Assembly (NCBI GenBank): GCA_965653565.1
Contig: CBFHAI010000005.1
Coordinates: forward strand, 1-64,000
DNA: 64,000 nucleotides
Source of the DNA: JALCLA01 sp965653565
GTDB taxonomy: Bacteria > Pseudomonadota > Gammaproteobacteria > Xanthomonadales > Xanthomonadaceae
Direction of reading: 5' to 3'
The notes under the pieces were generated by a model. It did no database searches and was not told where the DNA came from. It saw nothing but the letters and a program-made list of their open reading frames with translations. Positions 34,440 through 42,813 of this stretch are shown piece by piece. Every line of letters starts with the position of its first letter. Positions within the stretch are counted from its first letter, which is position 1. Both the position numbers and the translations under genes were made by a program.

Positions 34440-35234
34440 TCAGGAGGACGGCGCGGCGACGCAGGCCGCGTAATTGGTGTTCGTGATTCCCGTGCGCAGG
34501 CAGTCGGCGCGCACGCGCACCCGACTGGTGACGCCGCGTTCGACGTCGGTGTTGCCCAGCAGGTTGCCCACGATGCGGACTTCGAATTCGCGGATGCGCA
34601 GCGGCATGGCGGCATTGCCGACGGCGCTGATGACATCCGGGCTGCTGTCGTCGTCCACGATGAATTCGGAGATATTCAAGGTGCGGTTGTCGGTCACCGC
34701 ACACCATGCTCCCACGCAGGTGGGCGGATACGTGGTGTAGTCGGCGGTGGCGTCGTCGCAGGCGATGACCGCGTTGGTGCCATCGCTCGTCGCCGCTTCC
34801 ACCACGCCCACGCCATTGACCTGGATCCAGCGGATCGCGCGCAGCTCACCATTGTCGGGATCGACCTGGCCGGGGGTCCCGGGCAACCGGTCGTAGCCGT
34901 AGACCACGCAGGTTTTGTCGACCGACAGCAGGATCGGCGAGAAATCGGACTGATCGGCGGCGCCCGCCAATCGCGAAACCTGCGCCAGATAATCCTGGTC
35001 GTAGCCCGCGCGCCGCAGTTCGCGGGTGGTGAAATCCATCGTCGACCGCAGTTCCTGCGTCAGGCGCGTGGCCGTCACGTATTCGGCGTTGCTGCGCACC
35101 GAACTCACGGTGAAGGCAAGCACGGCACCGACGACCAGCAAGCCGGCCACCATCGATATCATCAGCTCGACGAGGCTGAAACCCGCAGCGTTCGCGGCGA
35201 CAGGCCGGTTTCCGAGGAAATAGTTCGGCTTCAT
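34440..35234 (-). CDS. pilW: PilW-like minor pilin
   Basis: Minor pilin of 264 residues needed for priming pilus assembly. The prepilin leader is NAAG|FSLVELMISMVAGLLVVGAVL with Glu5, then the typical PilW stretch TRLTQELRSTMDFTTRELRRAGY. The C-terminus has several Cys likely forming disulfides. The ATG chosen (MKPNYFLGNRP) lies 2 bp after the fimT stop; a TTG three codons earlier is less likely. It is co-transcribed with fimT, pilX and pilV. Confidence 0.9.
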   Translation of the reverse strand: MKPNYFLGNRPVAANAAGFSLVELMISMVAGLLVVGAVLAFTVSSVRSNAEYVTATRLTQELRSTMDFTTRELRRAGYDQDYLAQVSRLAGAADQSDFSPILLSVDKTCVVYGYDRLPGTPGQVDPDNGELRAIRWIQVNGVGVVEAATSDGTNAVIACDDATADYTTYPPTCVGAWCAVTDNRTLNISEFIVDDDSSPDVISAVGNAAMPLRIREFEVRIVGNLLGNTDVERGVTSRVRVRADCLRTGITNTNYAACVAAPSS

Positions 35235-35236
35235 CT

Positions 35237-35836
35237 CTAGCAACGCCGGTTGGTGTACTGGGGCAGCTTGTCGGGAGCGGCGACCGGTTCGCAGAGGAAG
35301 GCCCGGCCGTTGCGGTCGACGGAAACGTTGAGGCGGTAATCAGTATTGCCGCCCGCCGGCGACTGGAACTGGAAAACCCCGGCCTGGGTCGGATCGCCCA
35401 GGCCGCCACGCTTGGGATCGATCACCGCCACACCGATCGCATCCATATCCGGGGCACCGAGCGTCGGATTGGCCGGCACACGAATCCGGCGCCAGTCGCG
35501 CTGGTCCGAGGGATACGTTGCGACCGAGCAATTCGCCTGCGTGAAGCAATCGCAACCGGCCATGTCACTGGCGCTGGTAGCAATTTCCGCGCCCAGGCAG
35601 ATCTGCCCGGCCGCGTCGCTCTTCATGGTGACGCTGATGTACTGGTTGCGGCGCAGAGCTTCGAACCGGGCGTCGGCCCAGAAGCTCGCGGCCTGTTCGG
35701 CGGCCCCGCGCAGCGCCGCTCGTTGCCGGGAGTCGTTGAAGGCCGGAATCGTCATCATCAGCAGGATCGCCGCGATGATCAAAGTGACCAGCAACTCAAT
35801 CAGGGTGACGCCGATTTGGTACCGCAAACGTCGCAT
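35237..35836 (-). CDS. fimT: FimT/FimU-type minor pilin (GspH family)
   Basis: 199-residue minor pilin. Leader RYQIG|VTLIELLVTLIIAAILLMMTIP has Glu5. The body (GVAVIDPKRGGLGD, FQFQSPAGG, VSVDRNGRAF) matches the GspH/FimT domain, and four or more Cys occur. It is the first gene of the minor-pilin operon and diverges from the pilin gene across a 170-bp region with a CRP-type site. FimT in some gammaproteobacteria binds DNA during natural transformation; whether this one does is unknown. Confidence 0.9.
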   Translation of the reverse strand: MRRLRYQIGVTLIELLVTLIIAAILLMMTIPAFNDSRQRAALRGAAEQAASFWADARFEALRRNQYISVTMKSDAAGQICLGAEIATSASDMAGCDCFTQANCSVATYPSDQRDWRRIRVPANPTLGAPDMDAIGVAVIDPKRGGLGDPTQAGVFQFQSPAGGNTDYRLNVSVDRNGRAFLCEPVAAPDKLPQYTNRRC

Positions 35837-35901
35837 TTGGCCCCCCTGCGGTCCTCGTTGACGTCACTTAACGCCGCAACGTAAAAATTTGCAAGCCTCG
35901 G

Positions 35902-35919
35902 CTGTGATGGTTCTCACAG
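35902..35919. promoter_or_regulatory. CRP/Vfr/Clp-type binding site between divergent pilin genes
   Basis: CTGTGA-TGGTTC-TCACAG is a perfect palindrome of the TGTGA-N6-TCACA consensus with matching flanks. Its centre is about 74 bp from the fimT start and 97 bp from the pilin start. Vfr controls type IV pili in Pseudomonas and Clp controls many surface genes in Xanthomonadales, so regulation of both transcripts by a CRP-family protein is likely. The palindrome TGACGTCA at 35859-35866 is nearer fimT and could be a second element. Confidence 0.75.
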
Positions 35920-36006
35920 TAAACCGGACAAGCGGTCCTACGGGCGTACGAACGGCAAATCCACGTGGTGTACATTAGCCTTCGGGGACAGCGGGGAGCG
36001 TCGAAG

Positions 36007-36423
36007 ATGAAGCGGATGCGCGGTTTCACTCTCATCGAGTTGATGGTCGTCATCGCGATCGTCGGCATCATCATGGCCATCGCCGTGCCCGCCTTCAACG
36101 AGCAGGTCCGCAAGAGCCGGCGAGCCGAAGCGCTGCAGGGCCTGGGCAGCATCGCCACGCAGCAGGAGAACTGGCGGGCGAACCATGCGACCTATGGGGC
36201 GGCGGCAGCGACGCCCGGCGGGTCGGGCATCCAGATGCCGATCTCAGATTTCTACACCTTCAGCATTACCGCGAATTCGGCAACGCTCTGGAGAGCTAGC
36301 GCAACGCCGGCTGGCGCTCAGCTCGGCGATCGTTGCGGTACCTATATTTTCGAAGTGGACAACGATACCCGCCCGGGACAGCCGCTCAAGAAGACACAAC
36401 CGCTCGACGCCTCCTGCGACTGA
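36007..36423 (+). CDS. pilE: Type IV pilin PilE/PilA-like
   Basis: 138-residue pilin. The short leader KRMRG is cut before FTLIELMVVIAIVGIIMAIAVPAFNEQVRKSRRAEA, the classic N-terminal helix with Glu5. The C-terminal Cys pair (GDRCGTY and DASCD) would close the D-loop. Its size and C-terminus fit the PilE-like minor pilin found with fimT-pilW-pilX-pilV in Pseudomonas and Xanthomonas as well as a small major pilin; the latter is usually encoded with pilBCD elsewhere. I chose the ATG directly before KRMRG. It stands alone on the plus strand. Confidence 0.9.
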   Translation: MKRMRGFTLIELMVVIAIVGIIMAIAVPAFNEQVRKSRRAEALQGLGSIATQQENWRANHATYGAAAATPGGSGIQMPISDFYTFSITANSATLWRASATPAGAQLGDRCGTYIFEVDNDTRPGQPLKKTQPLDASCD

Positions 36424-36509
36424 AGACGGCGCTAAACGGGAGGCGTACCCGCAAGTCCTGAATCCGAAGTAACGCGCCTGCGAACTCGCGGGCGGCCAAC
36501 GGTGCTATT

Positions 36510-36596
36510 TGGTGCCCGGAGCGGGGATCGAACCCGCATGGCCTTGCGGCCGAGGGATTTTAAGTCCCTTGCGTCTACCGGTTTCGCCATCCGGGC
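36510..36596 (-). tRNA. tRNA-Leu (TAA)
   Basis: 87 nt with encoded CCA. The acceptor stem is GCCCGGA with TCCGGGC. The anticodon stem-loop GGGACTTAAAATCCC reads UUA. The long variable arm (CGGCCGCAAGGCCA) and the T arm GTTCGATC are those of a class II tRNA. It lies 50 bp downstream of tRNA-Cys on the same strand and is probably in the same transcript. Confidence 0.96.
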
Positions 36597-36646
36597 GTGG
36601 GTGCAGTGTGCCGGATGCGATGCGCGGCAGGAAGGTTCTGGAAAGA

Positions 36647-36720
36647 TGGAGGCCTGGGTCGGAATCGAACCGGCGTACACGGCTTTGCAGGCCGCTGCAT
36701 GACCACTCTGCCACCAGGCC
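36647..36720 (-). tRNA. tRNA-Cys (GCA)
   Basis: 74 nt with encoded CCA and discriminator U. The acceptor stem is GGCCTGG with CCAGGCC. The anticodon stem-loop CGGCCTGCAAAGCCG carries anticodon GCA. The T arm contains GTTCGATT. It belongs to the Gly-Cys-Leu tRNA block conserved after pgsA. Confidence 0.96.
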
Positions 36721-36910
36721 GGGGCATCTTTGACGCGGGCCGCATGCGGGGCCCTGGAACGGTGTTGCGAACGCTGCGTTGCGAACGGTGTTGCGTCGCT
36801 TCGTTTCGAACTCTGCCACGAGTGCGGACGAATCGTTTGCCGCCTGTCGCGCTTCAGCAAGACTGCCAAGACTGCTTGTCGCGCTTCGAAAACTTCACGT
36901 CGTGCTTCAG

Positions 36911-36939
36911 AAAAACAAAGCCCCGGCGGACCGGGGCTT
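36911..36939 (-). terminator. Intrinsic terminator after tRNA-Gly
   Basis: AAGCCCCGG pairs with CCGGGGCTT (9 bp, loop CGGA) and is followed on the minus strand by a T-rich run (TTTGTTTTT). It sits 11 bp past the tRNA-Gly 3' end and separates it from tRNA-Cys and tRNA-Leu, which must then have their own promoter in the remaining 190 bp. That stretch holds short direct repeats (TGTCGCGCTTC twice) but no clear promoter. Confidence 0.88.
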
Positions 36940-36949
36940 CGACTGCAAC

Positions 36950-37025
<76 letters not shown>

Positions 37026-37069
37026 GTGAGACGGCGCATTTTACGGAGGCGCCGGCAGATGTCAACACT

Positions 37070-37633
37070 TCAATTCTTTTCGTCGCGCATCGCCGGCCAG
37101 GCAGCGCGCACGTACGCGAAGGCCGACCACAATGTCAATGCCGCGGCCACCGCGAGCAGCGATTCGCCGATCAGGAAAATCGGCAGATCCAGCCAGTCTT
37201 CGCGATACAGCAGCATCACCAGCGCCACCATCTGCACGATGGTCTTGAGTTTGCCGATCAGCGCCACTTTCACGCGCGCGCGCTGACCGATTTCCGCCAT
37301 CCATTCGCGCAGCGCGGAGATGGTGATCTCGCGGCCGATGATCACCGCGGCGATCAGCGCCATGAAGACGGTGTGGTGGTGCTGCACGATCAGCACCAGC
37401 GCCACGGCCACCGCGAGCTTGTCGGCCACCGGATCGAGGAAGGCGCCGAATTTCGAATACATGTGATAGCGGCGAGCGATGTAGCCGTCGAGCCAATCGG
37501 TGATCGCGCCGAGCGCGAAGATCAGCGCGGCGACGAAATTGGTCCACTCGTAAGGCAGGTAGAACACCACCACCAGCACCGGGATCAGCACGATGCGGAA
37601 CAGGGTGAGCAGGGTCGGGATCGTCAGGGTCAC
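37070..37633 (-). CDS. pgsA: CDP-diacylglycerol--glycerol-3-phosphate 3-phosphatidyltransferase
   Basis: Makes phosphatidylglycerol phosphate, the first committed step to phosphatidylglycerol and cardiolipin, in the inner membrane. 187 residues with about five membrane segments. The CDP-alcohol phosphotransferase motif D-G-x2-A-R-x8-G-x3-D-x3-D is exact (DGYIARRYHMYSKFGAFLDP then VADK). It starts 9 bp after uvrC and is followed by tRNA-Gly, a conserved gene order in the gammaproteobacteria. Confidence 0.96.
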   Translation of the reverse strand: MTLTIPTLLTLFRIVLIPVLVVVFYLPYEWTNFVAALIFALGAITDWLDGYIARRYHMYSKFGAFLDPVADKLAVAVALVLIVQHHHTVFMALIAAVIIGREITISALREWMAEIGQRARVKVALIGKLKTIVQMVALVMLLYREDWLDLPIFLIGESLLAVAAALTLWSAFAYVRAAWPAMRDEKN

Positions 37634-37642
37634 TTGGCTTCC

Positions 37643-39487
37643 TCAGGGCGCGCCCGGCTCGAGTCCGTGCAAGGCCGTGTAGATGCGCTGTGCCAGGGCG
37701 GCATTGATGCCTTCGACACGCGCGATCTCTTCCACGCCGGCTTTGCGCAGGCCCGCCAGGCCGCCGAAATGCTTGAGCAGCATAGCGCGTCGCCGCGCTC
37801 CGATGCCGGGGATGTCTTCGAGCTTGCTGCGCTGGCGCGCCTTGGCGCGCTTGCCGCGGTGGCCGGTGATGGCGAAGCGATGGGCCTCGTCGCGGATCTG
37901 CTGGATCAGCTGCAACGCCGGCGATTCGGGCCCCGGCCGCAGCTCGGTGCCATCGGGCAGCACCAGCGCCTCGTGCCCTGCCCTGCGCTCCGGACCCTTC
38001 GCCACGCCGACCACGCGTAGCCCGGTGATCTGCAGTTCGGCGAGCACGTCGAGCGCCTGTGCGAGTTGCCCGCGGCCGCCGTCGATCAACACCAGGTCGG
38101 GCAACACGCCTTCGGCCTGCGCGCGCTTGAAGCGGCGTTCGAGCACCTGGCGCATCGCGGCGAAATCGTCGCCCGCGGTGACGCCGAGAATATTGAAGCG
38201 CCGATACTGCTGGCGCACTGCGCCTTCGGCATCGAACACCACGCAGGACGCCACCGTCGCCTCGCCCATCGTGTGGCTGATGTCGAAACACTCGATGCGC
38301 GCCGGCGGCGCCGGCATCGTCAGCAACTCCTGCAACGCGGCCATGCGCGCACGCTGCGTGGCGCTGCTGCTCAGCTCGGTCGCGAGCGCCAGTTCCGCGT
38401 TGTGGCGCGCCAGCGCCAGATAACGCGCGCGATCGCCACGCACACTCGGTTTCAACGCCACGCGCTGGCCGGCCTGCTGGGTGAACACGTCTTCGATCAG
38501 CGTGCGGTCTGCGATGTCGTGACTGAGCACGATTTCGCGCGGCGGCCGCTGGTCGAGGTAGTACTGCGTGACGAAGGCCGCCAGCACTTCGGACGCATCG
38601 ACCGCGCCGTTGGTGCGCGGGAAGAAACCGCGCGTGCCCAGATTCATGCCGTCGCGGAAACACAGCAGCATCACGCAGGCCTGGCCTTCGTCCATCACGC
38701 AGGCCAGCACATCGAGATCGGCGCGATCGCCGTCGACGTACTGGCGCGCCTGCACCTTGCGCAGGTTCGCGATCAGATCGCGCAGCCGCGCGGCTTCTTC
38801 GAAATCGAGCGTGGCGGCGGCTTTTTCCATCGACGCCCCGAGTTCGTCGACCAGCGCGTCGCCCTTGCCGTCGAGGAACAATTCGGTGCGGCGCACGCTG
38901 TCGCGATAGGCGTCGTCGTCGATGAGCTTCACGCACGGCGCGCTGCAGCGCTGGATCTGATACTGCAGACACGGCCGGCTGCGATTGCGGAACACGCTGT
39001 CTTCGCACGAGCGCAGCTTGAACAGCTTGTGGATCACATCGAGCGTGTCGCGCACGGTCGAGGCGCTCGGATACGGTCCGAAATAGCGGCCCGGCTGGCT
39101 GCGCGCACCGCGGAAGAACGCCAGCCGCGGCACCGCATCGGCCGTGCTCAGATAAATGTAGGGATAGCTCTTGTCGTCGCGCAGCAGTACGTTGTAGCGC
39201 GGCCGCAGACTCTTGATCAGCTGATTCTCGAGCAGCAGCGCTTCGCCTTCGGTGCGGGTGACCGTCACCTCCATGCGCTCGATCTGATCGATCATCGTGC
39301 GCAGCCGCGGCTCGCGCAGGCTGCGGGTGAAGTAGCTCGCGACGCGTTTGTTGAGCGAGGCCGCCTTGCCGACGTAAAGCACGCTGTCGTCGGCGCCGTA
39401 CATGCGATAGACGCCGGGCGCGGCGGTCAGCGAACGGGCGAAGGCCTTGCCGTCGAACGCCGGCGTTTCGGGGTCGCTGGCAGTCAT
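37643..39487 (-). CDS. uvrC: Excinuclease ABC subunit C
   Basis: Dual-incision nuclease of nucleotide excision repair, working with UvrA and UvrB. 614 residues, normal length. The N-terminal GIY-YIG nuclease has GVYRMYGADDSVLYVGKA. A Cys-rich region follows (CEDSVFRNRSRPCLQYQIQRC), then a UVR motif. The RNase-H-like 3' to 5' nuclease region has ECFDISHTMGE and LVLIDGGRGQL, and paired helix-hairpin-helix motifs lie at the C-terminus (IPGIGARRRAMLLKHFGG). The start overlaps the upstream NHL-protein stop by 4 bp. Confidence 0.97.
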   Translation of the reverse strand: MTASDPETPAFDGKAFARSLTAAPGVYRMYGADDSVLYVGKAASLNKRVASYFTRSLREPRLRTMIDQIERMEVTVTRTEGEALLLENQLIKSLRPRYNVLLRDDKSYPYIYLSTADAVPRLAFFRGARSQPGRYFGPYPSASTVRDTLDVIHKLFKLRSCEDSVFRNRSRPCLQYQIQRCSAPCVKLIDDDAYRDSVRRTELFLDGKGDALVDELGASMEKAAATLDFEEAARLRDLIANLRKVQARQYVDGDRADLDVLACVMDEGQACVMLLCFRDGMNLGTRGFFPRTNGAVDASEVLAAFVTQYYLDQRPPREIVLSHDIADRTLIEDVFTQQAGQRVALKPSVRGDRARYLALARHNAELALATELSSSATQRARMAALQELLTMPAPPARIECFDISHTMGEATVASCVVFDAEGAVRQQYRRFNILGVTAGDDFAAMRQVLERRFKRAQAEGVLPDLVLIDGGRGQLAQALDVLAELQITGLRVVGVAKGPERRAGHEALVLPDGTELRPGPESPALQLIQQIRDEAHRFAITGHRGKRAKARQRSKLEDIPGIGARRRAMLLKHFGGLAGLRKAGVEEIARVEGINAALAQRIYTALHGLEPGAP

Positions 39488-40911
39488 TCGCCGATGGGCA
39501 GGCGCCGCACGGTGCCGGTATCGAGTTCGATGCGCAGCACTTCGTGCGCGCCGGTGTTGGCGACCCACAGCACGCCGGGCGAGGCGGCGATGGCGCCCGG
39601 CTCGTGCAACCGGTAGTTCAATTCGTAGCGGCGCAGGTCGCCGCCGCCCAGCCGCAGCATTTTCAGCGTGTCGTTGTAGGTATCGGCGATCCACAACAGC
39701 GGCGAGCGCGGATCGAGCGCCAGCGCCAGCGGATACTGCAATCGCGCCGCGCTGCGCGTGCCGTCCTGGTCGCCGAAATCGAACGGACTATGGCCGACCA
39801 GCGTCTGCACCGTCGCGTTCGACAGATGCAGGCTGCGGATCGCCGAACCCGCGCTGTCGGCGACGTACAACGTCTGCTGCACCAGCGCCAGCCCGGCCGG
39901 CTGCGCGAAGGCCGCGCCGGTGCCGGTGCCGTCCACCATCGACAGCCGGCCCGAGCCCGCCACCGGATGCAGGCTGCGTTTGCCCAGATCGAATTCCCAA
40001 ACCTGCTGCAGGCCGGCCATCGCGATGTAGAGGCGATCGAAGGCGCCGGCCACATCCCAAGGTGCGTTGAGCGGCATATCGGTGGGCACCGAATGCATTT
40101 CGCCGGTCGGATTGGCCGGCCGTCCGTTGCCGGCCAGCGTGTTCACCTCGCCGTCGAGCAGACGCACGCAGCGCAGCGCATGGTTGCCGGTGTCGGCGAC
40201 GTACAGCGTATCCTTCATCACCGTGATACCGCGCGGCGATTGCAGGCTGCATTCGGCGCTGCCGCCGTCGAGGAAGCCCGGATTGCCCGAGCCGAACTGG
40301 CGCAGGATGCGGCCGTCGTGACTGCATTCGAGCACGCGATGATGGCCGGTGTCGGACACGTAAAGATGATTCTGCGTGACCGCCAGACCGGACGGAAAAG
40401 CCAGCGGCAGGCGCGGCTCGGGCCGCAGCGAGGGCTGCGAATTCTCGTAGACGCGATGGTCTTGCTCGCCCGCTTCTTCGAGCATGCGCGAGACCAGTGC
40501 ATCGAGCGATTCGCGCAGCAGATCGCCGCTGATGATTTCCACCAGCTGCCCGCGCGTATCGATCACCGCCACCGACGGCCAGGCCCGGATGCCGTAGTGC
40601 TGCCAGGTGACGAACCCCGGATCGTGCGCCACCGCGAAGCGCACGCCGAGCCGGTTGACCGCCTTGAGCACCAGGCGCGCATCGCGTTCGGCATCGAACT
40701 TCGGCGTGTGGATGCCGAGCACCGTCACGCCGTCGGAATGCTTGCCCTGGATCGTGCGCAGATCCTCGAGCATGTTGTGGCAATAGACCGAGCCGGCGCT
40801 CCAGAACGCCAGCAGCACCACGCGCCCGCGCTGCTGCCGCAGCGTGCGTGCAGGGGAATTCACCCATTCGAGTTGATCGGAAAGCTCCGGCGCAGGCGGG
40901 AGGGCATTCAT
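39484..40911 (-). CDS. Thioredoxin-fold plus NHL-repeat protein (NHLRC2-like)
   Basis: 475 residues from MNALPPAPELSD; an ATG ten codons earlier is possible. The N-terminal 150 residues form a thioredoxin-like domain (VVLLAFWSAGSVYC, VTVLGIHTPKFDAE, GIRAWPSVAVID). The usual CxxC is replaced by S41-V-Y-C44, leaving one Cys. The rest is an NHL/beta-propeller with at least five blades (LYVSDTGHHRVLE, LYVADTGNHALRC, LYVADSAGSAIRS, LWIADTYNDTLKM). This combination resembles NHLRC2. No signal peptide is seen, so it is cytoplasmic. It sits between kdsB and uvrC, and its function is unknown. Confidence 0.85.
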   Translation of the reverse strand: MNALPPAPELSDQLEWVNSPARTLRQQRGRVVLLAFWSAGSVYCHNMLEDLRTIQGKHSDGVTVLGIHTPKFDAERDARLVLKAVNRLGVRFAVAHDPGFVTWQHYGIRAWPSVAVIDTRGQLVEIISGDLLRESLDALVSRMLEEAGEQDHRVYENSQPSLRPEPRLPLAFPSGLAVTQNHLYVSDTGHHRVLECSHDGRILRQFGSGNPGFLDGGSAECSLQSPRGITVMKDTLYVADTGNHALRCVRLLDGEVNTLAGNGRPANPTGEMHSVPTDMPLNAPWDVAGAFDRLYIAMAGLQQVWEFDLGKRSLHPVAGSGRLSMVDGTGTGAAFAQPAGLALVQQTLYVADSAGSAIRSLHLSNATVQTLVGHSPFDFGDQDGTRSAARLQYPLALALDPRSPLLWIADTYNDTLKMLRLGGGDLRRYELNYRLHEPGAIAASPGVLWVANTGAHEVLRIELDTGTVRRLPIGE

Positions 40912-41053
40912 GCGGGCGGGCGCGCGGCCATCGGGAGGCATTGCGCCGCATTATGCCGGTTGGCGCGGCGCGGCGTTATCCCGCGACGGCGGCCGCGCCG
41001 ATGCCGCTGCACTCGGCAACGGCATTCGACGGCGGGCAATCGACGCACAACCC

Positions 41054-41815
41054 TCAGGCCAGGCGTGCGATCACGCGCTGCAGATCGGCTTCGGTGTCGA
41101 CGCCGGCCGGAAATTCCTCGTGCGTCACCGGCACCGCGATGCGCCAGCCGGCTTCGAGCGCGCGCAACTGCTCGAGCGATTCGATGCGTTCGAGCGCGCC
41201 CGGCGGCATCGCGGCGAAGCGGCGCAGATGGCCGACTTTATAGGCATAAAGTCCGATGTGCCGCAGCCAGGGCCCGGCCGGCAGATCGATGCGATCGACG
41301 GCGAACGCGTCGCGATGCCACGGCAGCGGCGCACGGCTGAAATACAGCGCATTGCCATCGGCATTGCGCACCACTTTCACGCAGTTCGGATCGAACAACT
41401 CGGCGGCGTGCGTGATCGGCGCGGCCAGCGTTGCGATCTCGGCGCCGGACGCGGCCAGCGCCGCAGCGACCGCTCGGATCGCCGTCGGCGGCGCCAGCGG
41501 TTCATCGCCCTGCAGATTCACCAGGATGCGCTCGTCGCCCCAGCCGCAAAGCGTTGCGCATTCGGCCAGGCGATCGGTGCCCGACACATGCGCCGGCGAC
41601 GTCATGCACACGCGCAAACCAAGCGGCGACACCGCCTCGGCGATGCGCTCGTCGTCGGTCGCGACCACCACTTCGGCCGCGCCGGCTTCGCTGGCGCGGC
41701 GCGCGACGTGCACGATCATCGGCTCGCCGCTGATCAGCCGCAGCGGCTTGCCGGGCAAGCGCGTCGATGCGAAACGCGCGGGGATGGCGACGACGAAATC
41801 GGGTGCGGCAGTCAT
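41054..41815 (-). CDS. kdsB: 3-deoxy-manno-octulosonate cytidylyltransferase
   Basis: Activates Kdo as CMP-Kdo for lipopolysaccharide inner core synthesis, in the cytoplasm. 253 residues. Landmarks are AIPARFASTRLPGKPL (nucleotide-binding loop), VNLQGDEPL and the metal site, HIGLYAYK and LEQLRALEAG. It overlaps the lpxK stop by 4 bp, so it is coupled to lipid A synthesis. The 142-bp gap after it, before the NHL gene, shows nothing recognisable. Confidence 0.96.
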   Translation of the reverse strand: MTAAPDFVVAIPARFASTRLPGKPLRLISGEPMIVHVARRASEAGAAEVVVATDDERIAEAVSPLGLRVCMTSPAHVSGTDRLAECATLCGWGDERILVNLQGDEPLAPPTAIRAVAAALAASGAEIATLAAPITHAAELFDPNCVKVVRNADGNALYFSRAPLPWHRDAFAVDRIDLPAGPWLRHIGLYAYKVGHLRRFAAMPPGALERIESLEQLRALEAGWRIAVPVTHEEFPAGVDTEADLQRVIARLA

Positions 41816-42813
41816 GTCTTTTCCTGCGTGCGCGATTTCAGGCACGCGTCGATGGCATCGAAGAACGCCGCCGGCAGGCGGGCTTCGATCGGCACGAAAT
41901 AGGCGCTTTTCAGCGGGAATCCGCGGCATTTCACAGCGTCCTTCTCGGTCATCAGCAGCGCCCGGGCATGGCCGAACTGCAGGTCGGCGGCGCGGAAGCG
42001 GTGATGATCGGGGAACGCATGCGGCACCGCTTCGATGCCCTGCGCGTGCAACGAATCGAAGAATCGCTGCGGATAGCCGATGCCGGCGACGGCATCGACC
42101 GCGCTTCCCACGAAGCGCGACAGCGGCACCGTTTCGCGGCCATCGAGCGAAACCGCGTCGCCGAGTTCGAGCTGCATCGCGACTTCGCCGGCTTGCGCTT
42201 GGCCGCCGTTGGCGACGCGATAGTCGACCGTCAGCGCCCGCTCCGGCGGCTCGCGCAACGGCCCGGCCGGCAGCAACCGCGCGTTGCCGAAACGGCGCAC
42301 GCCGTCGATCACCAGGATTTCCAGATCGCGCGCCAGCGCGTAGTGCTGCAGCCCGTCGTCGCCGATCAGCACATCGACTTCGCCGGTTGCTTCGAGCAGA
42401 CGCGCGGCCTGGATGCGCCGCGCCGCCGCCACTACCGGCGCGCCGGTACGCTGCACGATCAGCAGCGGTTCGTCGCCGACCGCATCGGGATTGCTGTCGG
42501 CCTGCACGCGCGCGGCGAGCACGCCGCTGCCGCCGTAGCCGCGCGAAATCACGCCGGGTTTCCAGCCGCGTTTACGCAGTTCTTCCACCAGCGCGATCAC
42601 CAGCGGCGTCTTGCCGGCACCGCCGGCCGTGAGGTTGCCGACGATCACCACCGGCAACGACGATTGCTCCGGCGTGCGCCGTCCCTGCACATAGGCGCGA
42701 CGACGCCGCACCACCTCGCGTGCGTAAAGTCGTTCGAGCAATCGCAGCAACGGTCCCGGCGGCACGCCGCCGTACCAGCGCCGCTCCAGCCACGCGGTGA
42801 GCGCCGCTTTCAC
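41812..42813 (-). CDS. lpxK: Tetraacyldisaccharide 4'-kinase
   Basis: Phosphorylates the 4' position of the lipid A disaccharide precursor at the inner membrane. 333 residues, normal length. The Walker A is NLTAGGAGKTPLVIAL. ISRGYGG, GDEPLLIVQRTGAPV and the DDGLQHYALARDLEI segment are family signatures. It overlaps msbA upstream and kdsB downstream by 4 bp each. Confidence 0.96.
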   Translation of the reverse strand: MKAALTAWLERRWYGGVPPGPLLRLLERLYAREVVRRRRAYVQGRRTPEQSSLPVVIVGNLTAGGAGKTPLVIALVEELRKRGWKPGVISRGYGGSGVLAARVQADSNPDAVGDEPLLIVQRTGAPVVAAARRIQAARLLEATGEVDVLIGDDGLQHYALARDLEILVIDGVRRFGNARLLPAGPLREPPERALTVDYRVANGGQAQAGEVAMQLELGDAVSLDGRETVPLSRFVGSAVDAVAGIGYPQRFFDSLHAQGIEAVPHAFPDHHRFRAADLQFGHARALLMTEKDAVKCRGFPLKSAYFVPIEARLPAAFFDAIDACLKSRTQEKT

